Part shown: positions 25,723 to 34,432 of the stretch, one piece after another | How the letters are laid out: each line of letters starts with the position of its first letter | Position numbering within the stretch: position 1 is the stretch's first letter | Assembly (NCBI GenBank): GCA_003641745.1 | Contig: QNAI01000002.1 | Coordinates: 52,241 to 116,240, forward strand | Direction of reading: 5' to 3' | From: Verrucomicrobiota bacterium | GTDB lineage: Bacteria > Verrucomicrobiota > Verrucomicrobiia > Opitutales > Opitutaceae | Length of the DNA: 64,000 bases | Program-made: the position numbers and the translations under genes | The notes under the pieces: generated by a model | What the model was told of the DNA's origin: nothing | The model's input: the letters and a program-made list of their open reading frames with translations, nothing else | Databases searched by the model: none

Positions 25723-27378
25723 GTGAAGCCGTTCGACCTTATCGCCAACGCGGTCCGCACCAAGGAGATCGCGACCGTTCTGGTGCGGAACGGGTTTGCA
25801 GATTTACTGCATCGCATCAACCCGCCCCGGTGGCTGCTGAACATACTCGATACCAAACCGCGTCCGCGGCGTAGCATCTGGGAGCGGGTGCGCCTGGTGG
25901 CGGAGGATCTCGGGCCGACCTCGGTCAAACTCGGCCAGATGATGAGCATGCGGCCCGATCTGCTGCCGGCCGGCCTGATCCACGAACTGAGGAGGCTCCA
26001 AGACGACGTAAGAGCCGAGTCGTTTGAGCTCATGGGCCCGGTTCTGAAGGAGGAACTGGAGGCGAAATTGGACGAGGTCTTTTCGGAGTTTGAGCAGACA
26101 CCGGTGGCCTGCGCTTCGATCGGCCAGGTCTACCGGGCGCGGCTCAAGTCATCCGGTGCGGAGGTTGCGGTCAAGGTGCAACGGCCTGGAATCCAACGGA
26201 AGATCGATTCCGATTTCAATATCCTGTTATGGTTTGCTCAGAAGGTTCACGAAAACGCGGAGGATCTGAAACCCTATGACTTTCCGGGCATCCTGCTGGA
26301 ATTGAAACGGGCCATGGATCGGGAACTCGATTATCGGAACGAAGCGCGGAATGCGTTATTCTTCAATCTGCAGAATCCTGATACGGAGCACGTTTTTGCC
26401 CCGAAGGTCTACGAGGACGTTTCAGGTGAACGGGTTCTGGTGACGGAGTGGATCGCTGGAATGCACATCGATCAGGTTCCGGTCCCGTCGGAACTGGGCT
26501 TGACCGTGGCCGCACGCGGCGCCCAGTCACTCTTCAATCAGGTCTTGATCCAAGGATTTTTTCACGCTGACCCCCACGCCGGGAACCTCAGTATAACCCG
26601 GGACGGGCGACTCTGCTTCATGGATTGGGGGCAGGCCGGGCAGTTGACCCGCCAGATGCGGTTCGACCTGATCGACCTTTTCGGCGCGTTTTTGCAGGGC
26701 GATGCAGAGCAGATTGCCCGAATCTCGGCCGACCTGCCGCGATCGGGTACCGGTTTCGATCGATCGACGATTGAGAAGGAGATCATGCTGGCTATCCGGG
26801 AGAATTTTAATCCTGCGACCGGAGAGGGCCAGATCGGTAGGGGCATTATCCGGATATTCCACATATTCAGTCAAAATGGAATCGACGTCGGTCGTGACTA
26901 CTCGTTGATGGCGAAGGCCATCCTTTCGATCGAGGAAGCGGGAAAGACCCTGGATCCCGATTTCAGCTTTCCCCGCGTCTTTTCGCCGGTCCTTTCGGAT
27001 GTACACCGCGAACGCAGGAATCCGGCGGCCATCTTCAAGGGATTTCGTCGATCGCTGGTCGTGGGCCTGCATCGGATGCAGGATATCCCGGCGGAACTGC
27101 ATCGGATCCTGAAACGTCTGGAAAAAGGCGAAGTTACGGTGAATTTTCATCACCGGGGGTTGGAAGATCTCGACGATGCGATCAGCGCGGCGAGCAATAA
27201 AGTCACCCTCGGCGTGATCATCGGGGCCCTCCTGATGGGCTCGTCGATGATCATCACCACGGGCATCAAACCGACCCTTTTCGGATATCCGGCCCTGGGT
27301 ATGGTCGGTTACGTCATGTCCGCGGTTCTGGGCATCTGGTTGATCTTCGATATCCTCCGGAGTGGCAAGCGACACTAG
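25723..27378 (+). CDS. ubiB: AarF/UbiB (ABC1/ADCK) family atypical kinase
   Basis: 551 residues from a GTG start. Diagnostic motifs: the KxGQ helix in SVKLGQMMSMRPDLLP (about 67), the Ala-rich loop ACASIGQVYRARL (about 127), VAVKVQRPG with the catalytic Lys (about 150), ELDYRNEARN (about 203), FFHADPHAGNL (about 281) and FMDWGQAGQL (the metal-binding Asp, about 299). Two C-terminal membrane helices (about 490-545) anchor it. The family supports ubiquinone synthesis, possibly by ATP-driven lipid extraction. Confidence 0.9.
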   Translation: MKPFDLIANAVRTKEIATVLVRNGFADLLHRINPPRWLLNILDTKPRPRRSIWERVRLVAEDLGPTSVKLGQMMSMRPDLLPAGLIHELRRLQDDVRAESFELMGPVLKEELEAKLDEVFSEFEQTPVACASIGQVYRARLKSSGAEVAVKVQRPGIQRKIDSDFNILLWFAQKVHENAEDLKPYDFPGILLELKRAMDRELDYRNEARNALFFNLQNPDTEHVFAPKVYEDVSGERVLVTEWIAGMHIDQVPVPSELGLTVAARGAQSLFNQVLIQGFFHADPHAGNLSITRDGRLCFMDWGQAGQLTRQMRFDLIDLFGAFLQGDAEQIARISADLPRSGTGFDRSTIEKEIMLAIRENFNPATGEGQIGRGIIRIFHIFSQNGIDVGRDYSLMAKAILSIEEAGKTLDPDFSFPRVFSPVLSDVHRERRNPAAIFKGFRRSLVVGLHRMQDIPAELHRILKRLEKGEVTVNFHHRGLEDLDDAISAASNKVTLGVIIGALLMGSSMIITTGIKPTLFGYPALGMVGYVMSAVLGIWLIFDILRSGKRH

Positions 27379-27397
27379 GGGAAAGGGGTCACCCTAG
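27375..27397. terminator. Hairpin between convergent ubiB and gdhA
   Basis: CTAGGG (27375-27380) pairs with CCCTAG (27392-27397), and the loop contains GGGGTCA. It fills the 19-base gap and overlaps both stops. No T tract; likely a shared end structure. Confidence 0.4.
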
Positions 27398-28735
27398 CTA
27401 CACCACGCCGTAGGCCTGGACGGCTTGGGCGACTCTCAGGAATCCGGCCACATTGGCGCCAAAGGCGTAGTCGTTGTGGCGATTGAAGCGGTTGGCGACT
27501 CCGGCACAGCTATTGTGGATCGATTCCATGATCTGCCTGAGTTGGTCGTCGACATCTCGAAAAGTCCACTGTTCCTGGGAGGCGTTCTGCCGCATTTCGA
27601 GAGCGGAAACTGCGACACCACCGGCGTTGGCAGCCTTGGCCGGGCCGTAAAGGACACCAGCCTTCTGGAAAATGGTGACTGCATCCGGGGTGGACGGCAT
27701 ATTGGCGCCCTCGGCCACGAGCTTGCATCCATTCTTGACCAGGGTTTCTGCGTCGTTGCCGTCCAGTTCGTTCTGGGTGGCGCAGGGAAAGGCGAGATCG
27801 CAGGGGATATCCCAGATTCTTCCTTCACTCTTGAGTTCCGCCTGCGGTCGGCGGTCTACGTAATCGCTGACACGGCCTCGTTCAACTTCCTTGACCGCCT
27901 TCAGGACATCGAAACCGATTCCGCCGGATTCGTAGGCAATTCCACCCGAATCCGAGCAGGCGACGACCTTGGCTCCGAGGTCTTGCAATTTTCGGATGCA
28001 ATAAAGGGCGACATTTCCCGAGCCCGAAACGACGCATGTTTTGCCCTCGAGGCCGTCCGAGTGAGCCCGGAGCATCTCCTCGGCGAAGTAGACCGTGCCG
28101 AAGCCGGTCGCCTCCTTGCGTCCCAGCAAACCACCGAGACCAGGCTCCTTGCCGGTCAATACGCCGGGCTCGAATCGATTTGTCAGCTTCTTATATTGGC
28201 CGAACAGGTAACCGATCTCGCGGGCGCCGACGCCGATATCGCCCGCCGGAACATCCGTCTGGAAACCGACATAGCGGAAGAGTTCACTCATGAAAGCCTG
28301 GCAGAACCGCATCACCTCGTTGTCGGAGCGTCCCTTGGGGTCAAAGTCGGAGCCGCCCTTGCCACCTCCGATCGACAGGCCGGTCAGGCTGTTCTTGAAG
28401 ACCTGTTCGAAGGCGAGGAATTTAACTGTGCCGAGATCGACCGTGGGGTGAAAGCGAAGGCCACCCTTATAGGGGCCGAGGGCGCTGCTGAAGCCGAGGC
28501 GAAACCCGCGGTTGACGCGGATCCGCTTCCGGTCGTCCTGCCAGGCGACGCGAAAGATGATCTGTCGCTCAGGTTCGGTCAGACGCTCCAGAATCGCCGA
28601 GTCCTCGATCTCCGGATGCTCAATAAGAACCGGTTCGAGGGAGGAGAGCACCTCGTGAACCGCTTGAAGGAACAGCGGCTCCGCCCGATTGCGTTTCTTG
28701 ACCTGTGCGTAGACGCGCGCGAGATATCCTTTCAT
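27398..28735 (-). CDS. gdhA: NADP-specific glutamate dehydrogenase
   Basis: 445 residues, the normal length of hexameric bacterial GdhA. It contains GPYKGGLRFHPTVDLG (glutamate-binding Lys, about 87), LSIGGGKGGSDFDPKG (about 120), DVPAGDIGVGAREIGYLF, and the dinucleotide fold VVSGSGNVALY (about 237). It assimilates ammonia by reductive amination of 2-oxoglutarate. A 444-codon open frame on the opposite strand over the same region is a composition shadow. Confidence 0.95.
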   Translation of the reverse strand: MKGYLARVYAQVKKRNRAEPLFLQAVHEVLSSLEPVLIEHPEIEDSAILERLTEPERQIIFRVAWQDDRKRIRVNRGFRLGFSSALGPYKGGLRFHPTVDLGTVKFLAFEQVFKNSLTGLSIGGGKGGSDFDPKGRSDNEVMRFCQAFMSELFRYVGFQTDVPAGDIGVGAREIGYLFGQYKKLTNRFEPGVLTGKEPGLGGLLGRKEATGFGTVYFAEEMLRAHSDGLEGKTCVVSGSGNVALYCIRKLQDLGAKVVACSDSGGIAYESGGIGFDVLKAVKEVERGRVSDYVDRRPQAELKSEGRIWDIPCDLAFPCATQNELDGNDAETLVKNGCKLVAEGANMPSTPDAVTIFQKAGVLYGPAKAANAGGVAVSALEMRQNASQEQWTFRDVDDQLRQIMESIHNSCAGVANRFNRHNDYAFGANVAGFLRVAQAVQAYGVV

Positions 28736-28903
28736 GGAATAACAACTAACGGGTCATAGGGTTCGGGAACAGCTAAAGAACAGTTGAATCGACGGATTTC
28801 GAGAGGTTCGGTGACCTTCCCGTCCGTTGGGCGGGTTTTCGGTGTGGAGTCGTTCCGGAAAATCGGGTTGATGGACTGTTCGGCGGGCCACATTCTCGGA
28901 TCC

Positions 28904-29248
28904 ATGCAAAGCCCGACATTCCTCCTTTCACCAGCCCGGCAGTGGTTGGCCCGGGGCCTGTTCGCGGCGGTAAACGTGACATTCGTATGCCTGACCCAAG
29001 GCTCCCTTTTTGAGTCTGACGCGCCCATTCACCTCCGGATCGAGGGGCCTCTCACCACATTGGCGGATCAGCAGGGCGATGATCTGGTCCGGGTGGGCGG
29101 GCAGTTGACCGTGATTGGAGATGAAGGGGTGGAGTCGGTATTCAGCATTCGGCTGAAAGGCAGGGACATGACGCGTCGAAATCCGAACGCTTGCTCATTC
29201 GCCCCCTATTGGATTGATTCAACTTTCGTGGACCCTGCCAACCTATGA
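28904..29248 (+). CDS. Short exported protein, probably truncated family remnant
   Basis: 114 residues from ATG 28904: a signal-like hydrophobic stretch (about 15-33), then FESDAPIHLRIEGPLTTLAD and FSIRLKGRDMTRRNPNACSF. This resembles the start of a larger secreted family that I recall as having FESD-P and an RGxxRRxPxxCxFPP block followed by about 200 more residues. Here the frame stops soon after the Cys. The stop overlaps the ATG at 29245 (ATGA), so it could still be translated and coupled to the next gene. Either a truncated gene or a reduced family member; I am unsure. Confidence 0.4.
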   Translation: MQSPTFLLSPARQWLARGLFAAVNVTFVCLTQGSLFESDAPIHLRIEGPLTTLADQQGDDLVRVGGQLTVIGDEGVESVFSIRLKGRDMTRRNPNACSFAPYWIDSTFVDPANL

Positions 29249-29271
29249 GTGCATCGATCAGACCTTTGATT

Positions 29272-31446
29272 ATGAAAACCGTGCGATTTCTGGTGGCGTC
29301 GCTGACGCTCTGCTTCTTCTCAACACAGATTGTTTCTGGACAGGATTCCTCCGTGAACTGGCCCCAGGAAATCAAAATTCCCAGTGGCGTGATCGTCATC
29401 TACCAGCCCCAGCCGGATGAATTGGTGGGCACGACCCTGTCCGGGCGATCGGCGATTTCCGTCGAGCTCGAATCGTTGGACGCGCCCGTTTTTGGCGCCA
29501 TATGGTTTGAGGCCACTCTCCAGACTGACCGGACCGATCGGACGGCGACCATCACCAAGGTATCGGTCACCGATATGCGTTTCCCAGGTCAGGATGAGGA
29601 AAAGGAAAAGCAGCTCAGGGAGATTCTCGAGCGCGAATTCCCTCAAACGGGCCTCGTTATCTCGCTGGACGAATTGATCGCCTCGCTTGAGAGGGAGGAT
29701 ATGCGGGTCGAGGCAGCTGGAAAAATTGATACCACCCCTCCCGAAATCATATTCTCGCAGGAACCCGCCATCCTGATTCTCATAGACGGTGAACCCCACC
29801 TGGTCGAGGAAGAGGGCACCCAGGTAAAAAGGGTGGTGAATACGGCCTTCTCGATACTTCAGGATCCGGTGGCCGATGCCTTCTATCTCTATGCGGACGT
29901 GGATGCCTGGTACACAAGCTCAGGACTCCTGGGTGACTGGACTCTGACCAAGGCGATTCCGCAGGCGATTTCCGCATTGGCTCCCGAGAAGAATCCGGAA
30001 ACTGAGGCGGATTCGCTCGAGGATGAGGCCGGCGAACCGGGACCCGCGCCAAAGATAATCGTTCGGACGGAGCCGGCAGAACTGATTGTGACCGAGGGCA
30101 AACCCGAGTTCCAGCCGATCGTCGGGACCGACCTTCTGTACGTGAGCAATTCTGAAACCGACATCCTGATGGATATCGACGACCAGATTTACTATATTCT
30201 CCTGTCCGGGCGTTGGTACGAAAGCGTCTCGCTGTCCGGGCCGTGGACTTATGTTCCGGGTGAAAAGGTTCCGGATGATTTCGCGAAGATACCCGACGAT
30301 TCGGACATGGCGACGGTGCTCTATGCCGTTCCCGAATCAGAGGCGGCCAAGGCAGCGGTTATGGACGCCCAGATTCCGCAGACCGCGGCCATCGACCGGA
30401 GCAAGGCGTCACTGGATGTCGAATACGATGGCCAGCCGAAGTTCGAGCCGATAGAGACGACCACCATGACCTACGCGGTGAATACGGCGACTCCGGTCAT
30501 TCAGGTGGGCAACACCTACTATGCCTGTGACAATGCGGTCTGGTTTGTCGCTTCCCAGCCGACCGGCGCCTGGGTTGTGGCCACTGCTGTTCCCGATGTG
30601 GTCTACACCATCCCGGTGGACAGTCCGGTATATAATGTCACTTATGTGAAGGTATACAAAGTGGAGCCCGAGGTGGTTTATGTCGGCTACACCTCGGGCT
30701 ATACGAATACCTACATCTACAACAATACAGTCGTATACGGGACGGGGTATTATTATCCGGGCTGGTATGGCCACTACTATTACCCCCGGCCGGCCACTTA
30801 TGGATTTCATGTGCGATATAATCCCTATTCAGGTTGGAGTTTCGGTTTCAGCTACAGCAATGGTCCCTTCCGTTTCACCATCGGCGGGGGTGGTTGGTAC
30901 CGGGGGGGGTGGTGGGGCCCGGCACATTACCACGGGTATCGGCACGGTTACCGTCATGGCTACCGGCGTGGTGCCGCGGCGGGCTATCGAGCCGGTTATC
31001 GTGCAGGGCAGCGGAACAACAATCTATACAAGCAGCCGCGCAATGCCGCGCGGACGGTGCCTCAGGCCAGGCCCACCACGAATCGGGCGACAACCGCCCA
31101 GGGCGCTCAGAGGGCAAACAATGTCTACGCCGACAAGAACGGCAACGTGCACCGCAAGACGGATCAGGGGTGGCAGTCCCGGTCGGGCGATTCGTGGCAG
31201 AACAAACCGGCCACGACCCAGCCCACCCAGCGTGCCACGACTTCATCCAGCCAGCGCGACAACAGTTCATATTCAAGTCGAGCGACCACCCAGAGCAGCA
31301 GTTCCTACAGCCGCAGCAGCCAGGCGACCACCAGTAATCTGAACCAGTCCTACCAGTCTCGACAAAGTGGTGCGCAGCGCACCCAGAGCTACAATCGGTC
31401 CGCGGGCGGCGGTGGTGCCCGTCGATCGGGTGGCGGGCGCCGTTGA
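29272..31446 (+). CDS. Large secreted Trp/Tyr/Gly-rich protein, function unknown
   Basis: 724 residues from ATG 29272, which yields a good signal peptide (MKTVRFLVASLTLCFFS...VSGQ). An earlier ATG at 29245 overlaps the previous stop. The middle has three units ending in a W-Y/F-x-S...G-x-W signature: DAWYTSSGLLGDW, GRWYESVSLSGPW and NAVWFVASQPTGAW. Then come VYNVTYVKVY, a Tyr/Gly-rich zone (YYYPGWYGHYYYP), His/Tyr/Arg repeats (HGYRHGYRHGYRR), and a Ser/Gln/Arg-rich tail ending in RRSGGGRR. Such low-complexity tails suggest surface or matrix interaction. I recognise it as a type of conserved secreted protein of PVC and Proteobacteria but not with a known function. Confidence 0.78.
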   Translation: MKTVRFLVASLTLCFFSTQIVSGQDSSVNWPQEIKIPSGVIVIYQPQPDELVGTTLSGRSAISVELESLDAPVFGAIWFEATLQTDRTDRTATITKVSVTDMRFPGQDEEKEKQLREILEREFPQTGLVISLDELIASLEREDMRVEAAGKIDTTPPEIIFSQEPAILILIDGEPHLVEEEGTQVKRVVNTAFSILQDPVADAFYLYADVDAWYTSSGLLGDWTLTKAIPQAISALAPEKNPETEADSLEDEAGEPGPAPKIIVRTEPAELIVTEGKPEFQPIVGTDLLYVSNSETDILMDIDDQIYYILLSGRWYESVSLSGPWTYVPGEKVPDDFAKIPDDSDMATVLYAVPESEAAKAAVMDAQIPQTAAIDRSKASLDVEYDGQPKFEPIETTTMTYAVNTATPVIQVGNTYYACDNAVWFVASQPTGAWVVATAVPDVVYTIPVDSPVYNVTYVKVYKVEPEVVYVGYTSGYTNTYIYNNTVVYGTGYYYPGWYGHYYYPRPATYGFHVRYNPYSGWSFGFSYSNGPFRFTIGGGGWYRGGWWGPAHYHGYRHGYRHGYRRGAAAGYRAGYRAGQRNNNLYKQPRNAARTVPQARPTTNRATTAQGAQRANNVYADKNGNVHRKTDQGWQSRSGDSWQNKPATTQPTQRATTSSSQRDNSSYSSRATTQSSSSYSRSSQATTSNLNQSYQSRQSGAQRTQSYNRSAGGGGARRSGGGRR

Positions 31447-31514
31447 GAAACGCACGGATTGACGACTGATTCAAAAAGACGGGCAGAAAACATCTCGTCT
31501 GCGCTCTTATCCAA

Positions 31515-32189
31515 ATGGTGGAGTCCCGGGAAGCAAGGAATGTGGGTCCTGGAGCGCCGCGGCGCATCCCGCACGCGGTGGTTCAGGTGGTGATTCCTGC
31601 GCTGGACGAAGAAGCGACCATCGGCGACGTGGTTGGCGATCTCCGGCGAATGGGTTTTTCTCGCATTCGGGTGGTGGACAACGGGAGTTGGGATCGGACG
31701 CCGGACCGGGCTCGAGAAGCTGGGGCGGAGGTTTTGATGGAACCGGTGGCAGGCTATGGCAGGGCCTGCTGGACGGGTTGTGCCCACCTTGACCCTCAGG
31801 TTGAGTGGCTCCTCTTCTGTGACGCGGACGGAAGCGATCGACTGGATGACTTGGGGCGGTTCATGGAGTCGGCATCGACGGCGGATTTTGTCCTGGGGGA
31901 CAGGCGCTCCCGAAAAGAAGGCCGGCGGCACATGACCTTTGCCCAGAATTTCGGCAATGGGCTGGCGACTTTCCTGATCCGGTTGGGCTGGGGCCATCGC
32001 TATCACGACCTCGGACCTCTCCGACTGATCAGGCGCCACCTATTCGAGTTGATTGGCATGCAGGATCGGGGTTTTGGCTGGACCCTGGAGATGCAGGTCA
32101 GGGCGGTAGAGGAGCGGGCCGCGATCGCTGAGATTCCGGTTGGGTATCGGCGGCGGATGGGGGGCGATCCAAGATTTCGGGGACGGTGA
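31515..32189 (+). CDS. Family 2 glycosyltransferase (DPM1-like), frameshifted at the 3' end
   Basis: 224 residues as it reads: VVQVVIPALDEEATIGDVV (about 22-40), the DxD-type metal site FCDADGSDR (D103, D105), and the acceptor region GFGWTLEMQVRA. It would transfer a sugar from a nucleotide donor to a lipid carrier. The C-terminus is abnormal: after YRRRMGG the frame runs into DPRFRGR-stop. One extra G in the G6 tract at 32159-32164 restores RSKISGTVKGS and continues to 32278, where the stop overlaps the TTG start of the next gene. So the gene is one base short, by mutation, sequencing error or slippage. Confidence 0.8.
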   Translation: MVESREARNVGPGAPRRIPHAVVQVVIPALDEEATIGDVVGDLRRMGFSRIRVVDNGSWDRTPDRAREAGAEVLMEPVAGYGRACWTGCAHLDPQVEWLLFCDADGSDRLDDLGRFMESASTADFVLGDRRSRKEGRRHMTFAQNFGNGLATFLIRLGWGHRYHDLGPLRLIRRHLFELIGMQDRGFGWTLEMQVRAVEERAAIAEIPVGYRRRMGGDPRFRGR

Positions 32190-32278
32190 AGGGTAGCGTG
32201 TCGGCAGGTGTCGTCATCCTCTCGACCCTGGCACATCTCCGGTTTCGGCGGCGATCGAAGGAAGATCAGAGATCTTGA
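32159..32278 (+). pseudogene. Out-of-frame 3' end of the glycosyltransferase gene
   Basis: In the +1-shifted frame, immediately after the G6 tract, the DNA reads RSKISGTVKGSVSAGVVILS and onward to a TGA at 32276-32278. SKISGT followed by a G-S-x-x-A-G helix is the usual end of this family. The stop then forms a TTGA overlap with the next gene (32275), as expected for the intact operon. Confidence 0.75.
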
Positions 32279-33591
32279 CCACATCACAGACAGTTCAAGC
32301 CTCCCGATCGGTTCTGTCATTTTTCGGAACGGTTCTTCTGCTTACCGGCGCGTTGATCATGGCGGGCCACAGCGATTTTATCCGGCCCGAAGGGGTCCCT
32401 TGGTTCATGCTGGGGGCAGGCCTGTCGGCGGCAGGGTATCTCCTGAGCGTATCCTGTGGCCGGCATCGTGTGCTTGTCTTCTGGATCGTCACTGTGGGTG
32501 TGCGATGCATCCTGCTCTATTCCGCGCCGGGTGATGATGTCTGGCGATATATATGGGAAGGTCAGATCCAATTGGAGGGATTCAGCCCCTACCTGCACCC
32601 GCCGGCGGATCCGGTTCTGGAGGGTTTCAGGAACCCGGATTGGTTGAAAATCAATCATCCGGGGACTTCGGCCATCTATCCTCCGCTTACGCAACTGGGT
32701 CTCAGGTTGCTGGCCTGGATGAATCCTGCGACCTGGTTCTTCAAAACCGCAATGGTGGTTCCCGATCTGGTGATTTGTTTGCTCTTGTTCCTACGGTTCC
32801 GGGTTCGGCGGGCGCTCGTTTACGCTTGGAACCCCATGGTGATTTACAGCTTTGCCGGCGGTGGTCACTTCGATGCATGGTTTCTTCTTCCGCTTGTCGC
32901 CTGTTGGCTGTTGATGGATACCAAGGGTGACAGAGCCCCTTGGCTCGAAAATCGGATTGAGCTGGCCGGGGCTTTCCTGATCGGCGTGAGCGCGGCCGTA
33001 AAGTGGGTGACTCTTCCCATCCTGGGCTGGTTGGTCTGGCAGCGGTTGCGAAAACGTGAGTTTGGTTGGGCGATCATGCTGCTCGGGTTTGGACTTCTGC
33101 CCTTCCTGTTGGCACTCTCCGTGTTCGTTCTGACCGTCGATGGGCTCGGTCCGCTCGTGCCACGGGAGTTCACGATGGTGACACGCGGATGTGAACTTGT
33201 CCCCTGGATCATAGAGCAGGGGTGGCCGCATACCTATGAATCCAACTCGATCTCACTGGGTGCGATTGCGCTGGTCAGTGGCTTGCTCGTGTTGACCGTT
33301 CGGCGGTTCGACCGCATGGTTGAATTGCTGATCGTGGCCCTGATCGTGCTGGGTCCGTCCAACCATGCCTGGTATTTTACCTGGGGCCTCCCTTTCGCGG
33401 TGGCCTCAAGGAATTGGGGTTCGATTCTCCTCAGCCTGACCGGGTTTACCTATTTCCGACTTCATATGACTCTGGCCTTGACCGGTAAATGGGTGCTGAC
33501 CGGGATCGAACGATCGATTCTCTGGGGGCCGCCCGTCCTTGGGTGGCTCGAATGGCTGTTGATTGGAAGGAGGAGTGATGGGTCCAGGTAA
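32275..33591 (+). CDS. GT-C type polyprenol-sugar-dependent mannosyltransferase-like membrane protein
   Basis: 438 residues, about ten membrane segments. An acidic loop after the second or third helix, GDDVWRYIWEGQ (D87, D88), is the metal-independent Asp motif of GT-C enzymes that use polyprenyl-phosphate sugars. INHPGTSAIYPPLTQ follows (about 125). It would take a lipid-linked sugar made by the upstream GT2 enzyme and add it outside the membrane. TTG start at 32275 overlaps the shifted end of that gene; the following gene starts inside its last codons. The acceptor is unknown. Confidence 0.75.
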   Translation: MTTSQTVQASRSVLSFFGTVLLLTGALIMAGHSDFIRPEGVPWFMLGAGLSAAGYLLSVSCGRHRVLVFWIVTVGVRCILLYSAPGDDVWRYIWEGQIQLEGFSPYLHPPADPVLEGFRNPDWLKINHPGTSAIYPPLTQLGLRLLAWMNPATWFFKTAMVVPDLVICLLLFLRFRVRRALVYAWNPMVIYSFAGGGHFDAWFLLPLVACWLLMDTKGDRAPWLENRIELAGAFLIGVSAAVKWVTLPILGWLVWQRLRKREFGWAIMLLGFGLLPFLLALSVFVLTVDGLGPLVPREFTMVTRGCELVPWIIEQGWPHTYESNSISLGAIALVSGLLVLTVRRFDRMVELLIVALIVLGPSNHAWYFTWGLPFAVASRNWGSILLSLTGFTYFRLHMTLALTGKWVLTGIERSILWGPPVLGWLEWLLIGRRSDGSR

Positions 33592-34186
33592 ACCCACCTG
33601 CATCATAATGGCGCGAGCGCCGCATCGACACCGGGTCAAGACCCGGTTGGAGAAGTCGGTTGGGTCTGAAGAGGCGCTGCGGATTTATCGAAGATTGGTC
33701 AAGCACCAGGTGGATCAGATCCCGAAGGGCTGGCGGATCGTGATCCAATACACACCGGCGGGGGCGGAGGACGAAATGTGCGATTGGCTGGGTGCCGGTC
33801 TGATCTACCGGAACCAGCAGGGCGAGGAACTTGGTGAACGGATGACAGGTGCCATGGATGCGGTATTTACAGAGGGTTGCGGTCCGTGCTTCGTGATCGG
33901 CGGCGATTGCCCCGGGCTTCACCGGACGGTGTTGGAGCGAGCGGCCAATCTTCTGGGTGGATCGGATGTGGTGGTTGGTCCGGCGGCGGACGGAGGCTAC
34001 ACCCTGCTGGGTTTGAGGGCGCCGAAACCTGATCTCTTCCGTGGGATTGCGTGGGGAACCTCGAGCGTGCTGGAGGAAACGCTTTCGCGCATCGCCGAAA
34101 GCGGCCTTGCCGTATCGAAACTGTCGATCCTGGAAGACGTGGACGATCTCGATTCGTGGGAACGGAACCGACATCTGCTCGGTTGA
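33578..34186 (+). CDS. TIGR04282-type glycosyltransferase (DUF2064)
   Basis: 202 residues from ATG 33578, preceded by a strong GGAAGGAGGAG site and overlapping the upstream gene by 14 bases. It has the family N-terminus CIIMARAPHRHRVKTRLE (nucleotide-binding, Lys and Arg), VIGGDCPGL with the DxP-type metal loop (about 108) and GPAADGGYTLLGL (about 134). The family is named in databases for arsenosugar biosynthesis but occurs widely beside GT2 enzymes. Here it closes the three-gene glycosyltransferase operon. Confidence 0.87.
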   Translation: MGPGKPTCIIMARAPHRHRVKTRLEKSVGSEEALRIYRRLVKHQVDQIPKGWRIVIQYTPAGAEDEMCDWLGAGLIYRNQQGEELGERMTGAMDAVFTEGCGPCFVIGGDCPGLHRTVLERAANLLGGSDVVVGPAADGGYTLLGLRAPKPDLFRGIAWGTSSVLEETLSRIAESGLAVSKLSILEDVDDLDSWERNRHLLG

Positions 34187-34211
34187 TTTTGCTCTGTGTT
34201 CGAAAAAGGGT

Positions 34212-34306
34212 GCAGGGCACAGCGCGTCCGGCCCTCCTTCGCATAAAGCTTCAGGCTTCGCGCGCCACGTCCGGACGTGCCGGCGGGTAGACCGGCCACG
34301 CCCTGC
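34212..34306. repeat. Nested palindromic intergenic element
   Basis: Outer arms GCAGGGC (34212-34218) and GCCCTGC (34300-34306) enclose CTCCTTCGCATAAAGCTTC (near copy of 9685), a perfect palindrome CACGTCCGGACGTG (34266-34279), and GCCGG / CCGGC arms (34279-34296). It lies between two convergent genes and is probably a structured REP-like element. Confidence 0.5.
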
Positions 34307-34432
34307 CTCATCAGTCTGTCCTTGCCCGCGTATTCAGGCCTCAAACCAGAACTTGCGTGAGTGACGCAGTTGCGACGATCGGTTTCGACGGCAGGGGGCG
34401 ACGACTCTGGTGCGACGGGGTGCGCTTCTGGC

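Noticed and set aside
27425..28759. 444-codon open frame on the plus strand over gdhA
   Set aside because: It is antisense to a fully conserved GdhA and lacks any domain; high GC and codon bias create such open frames.
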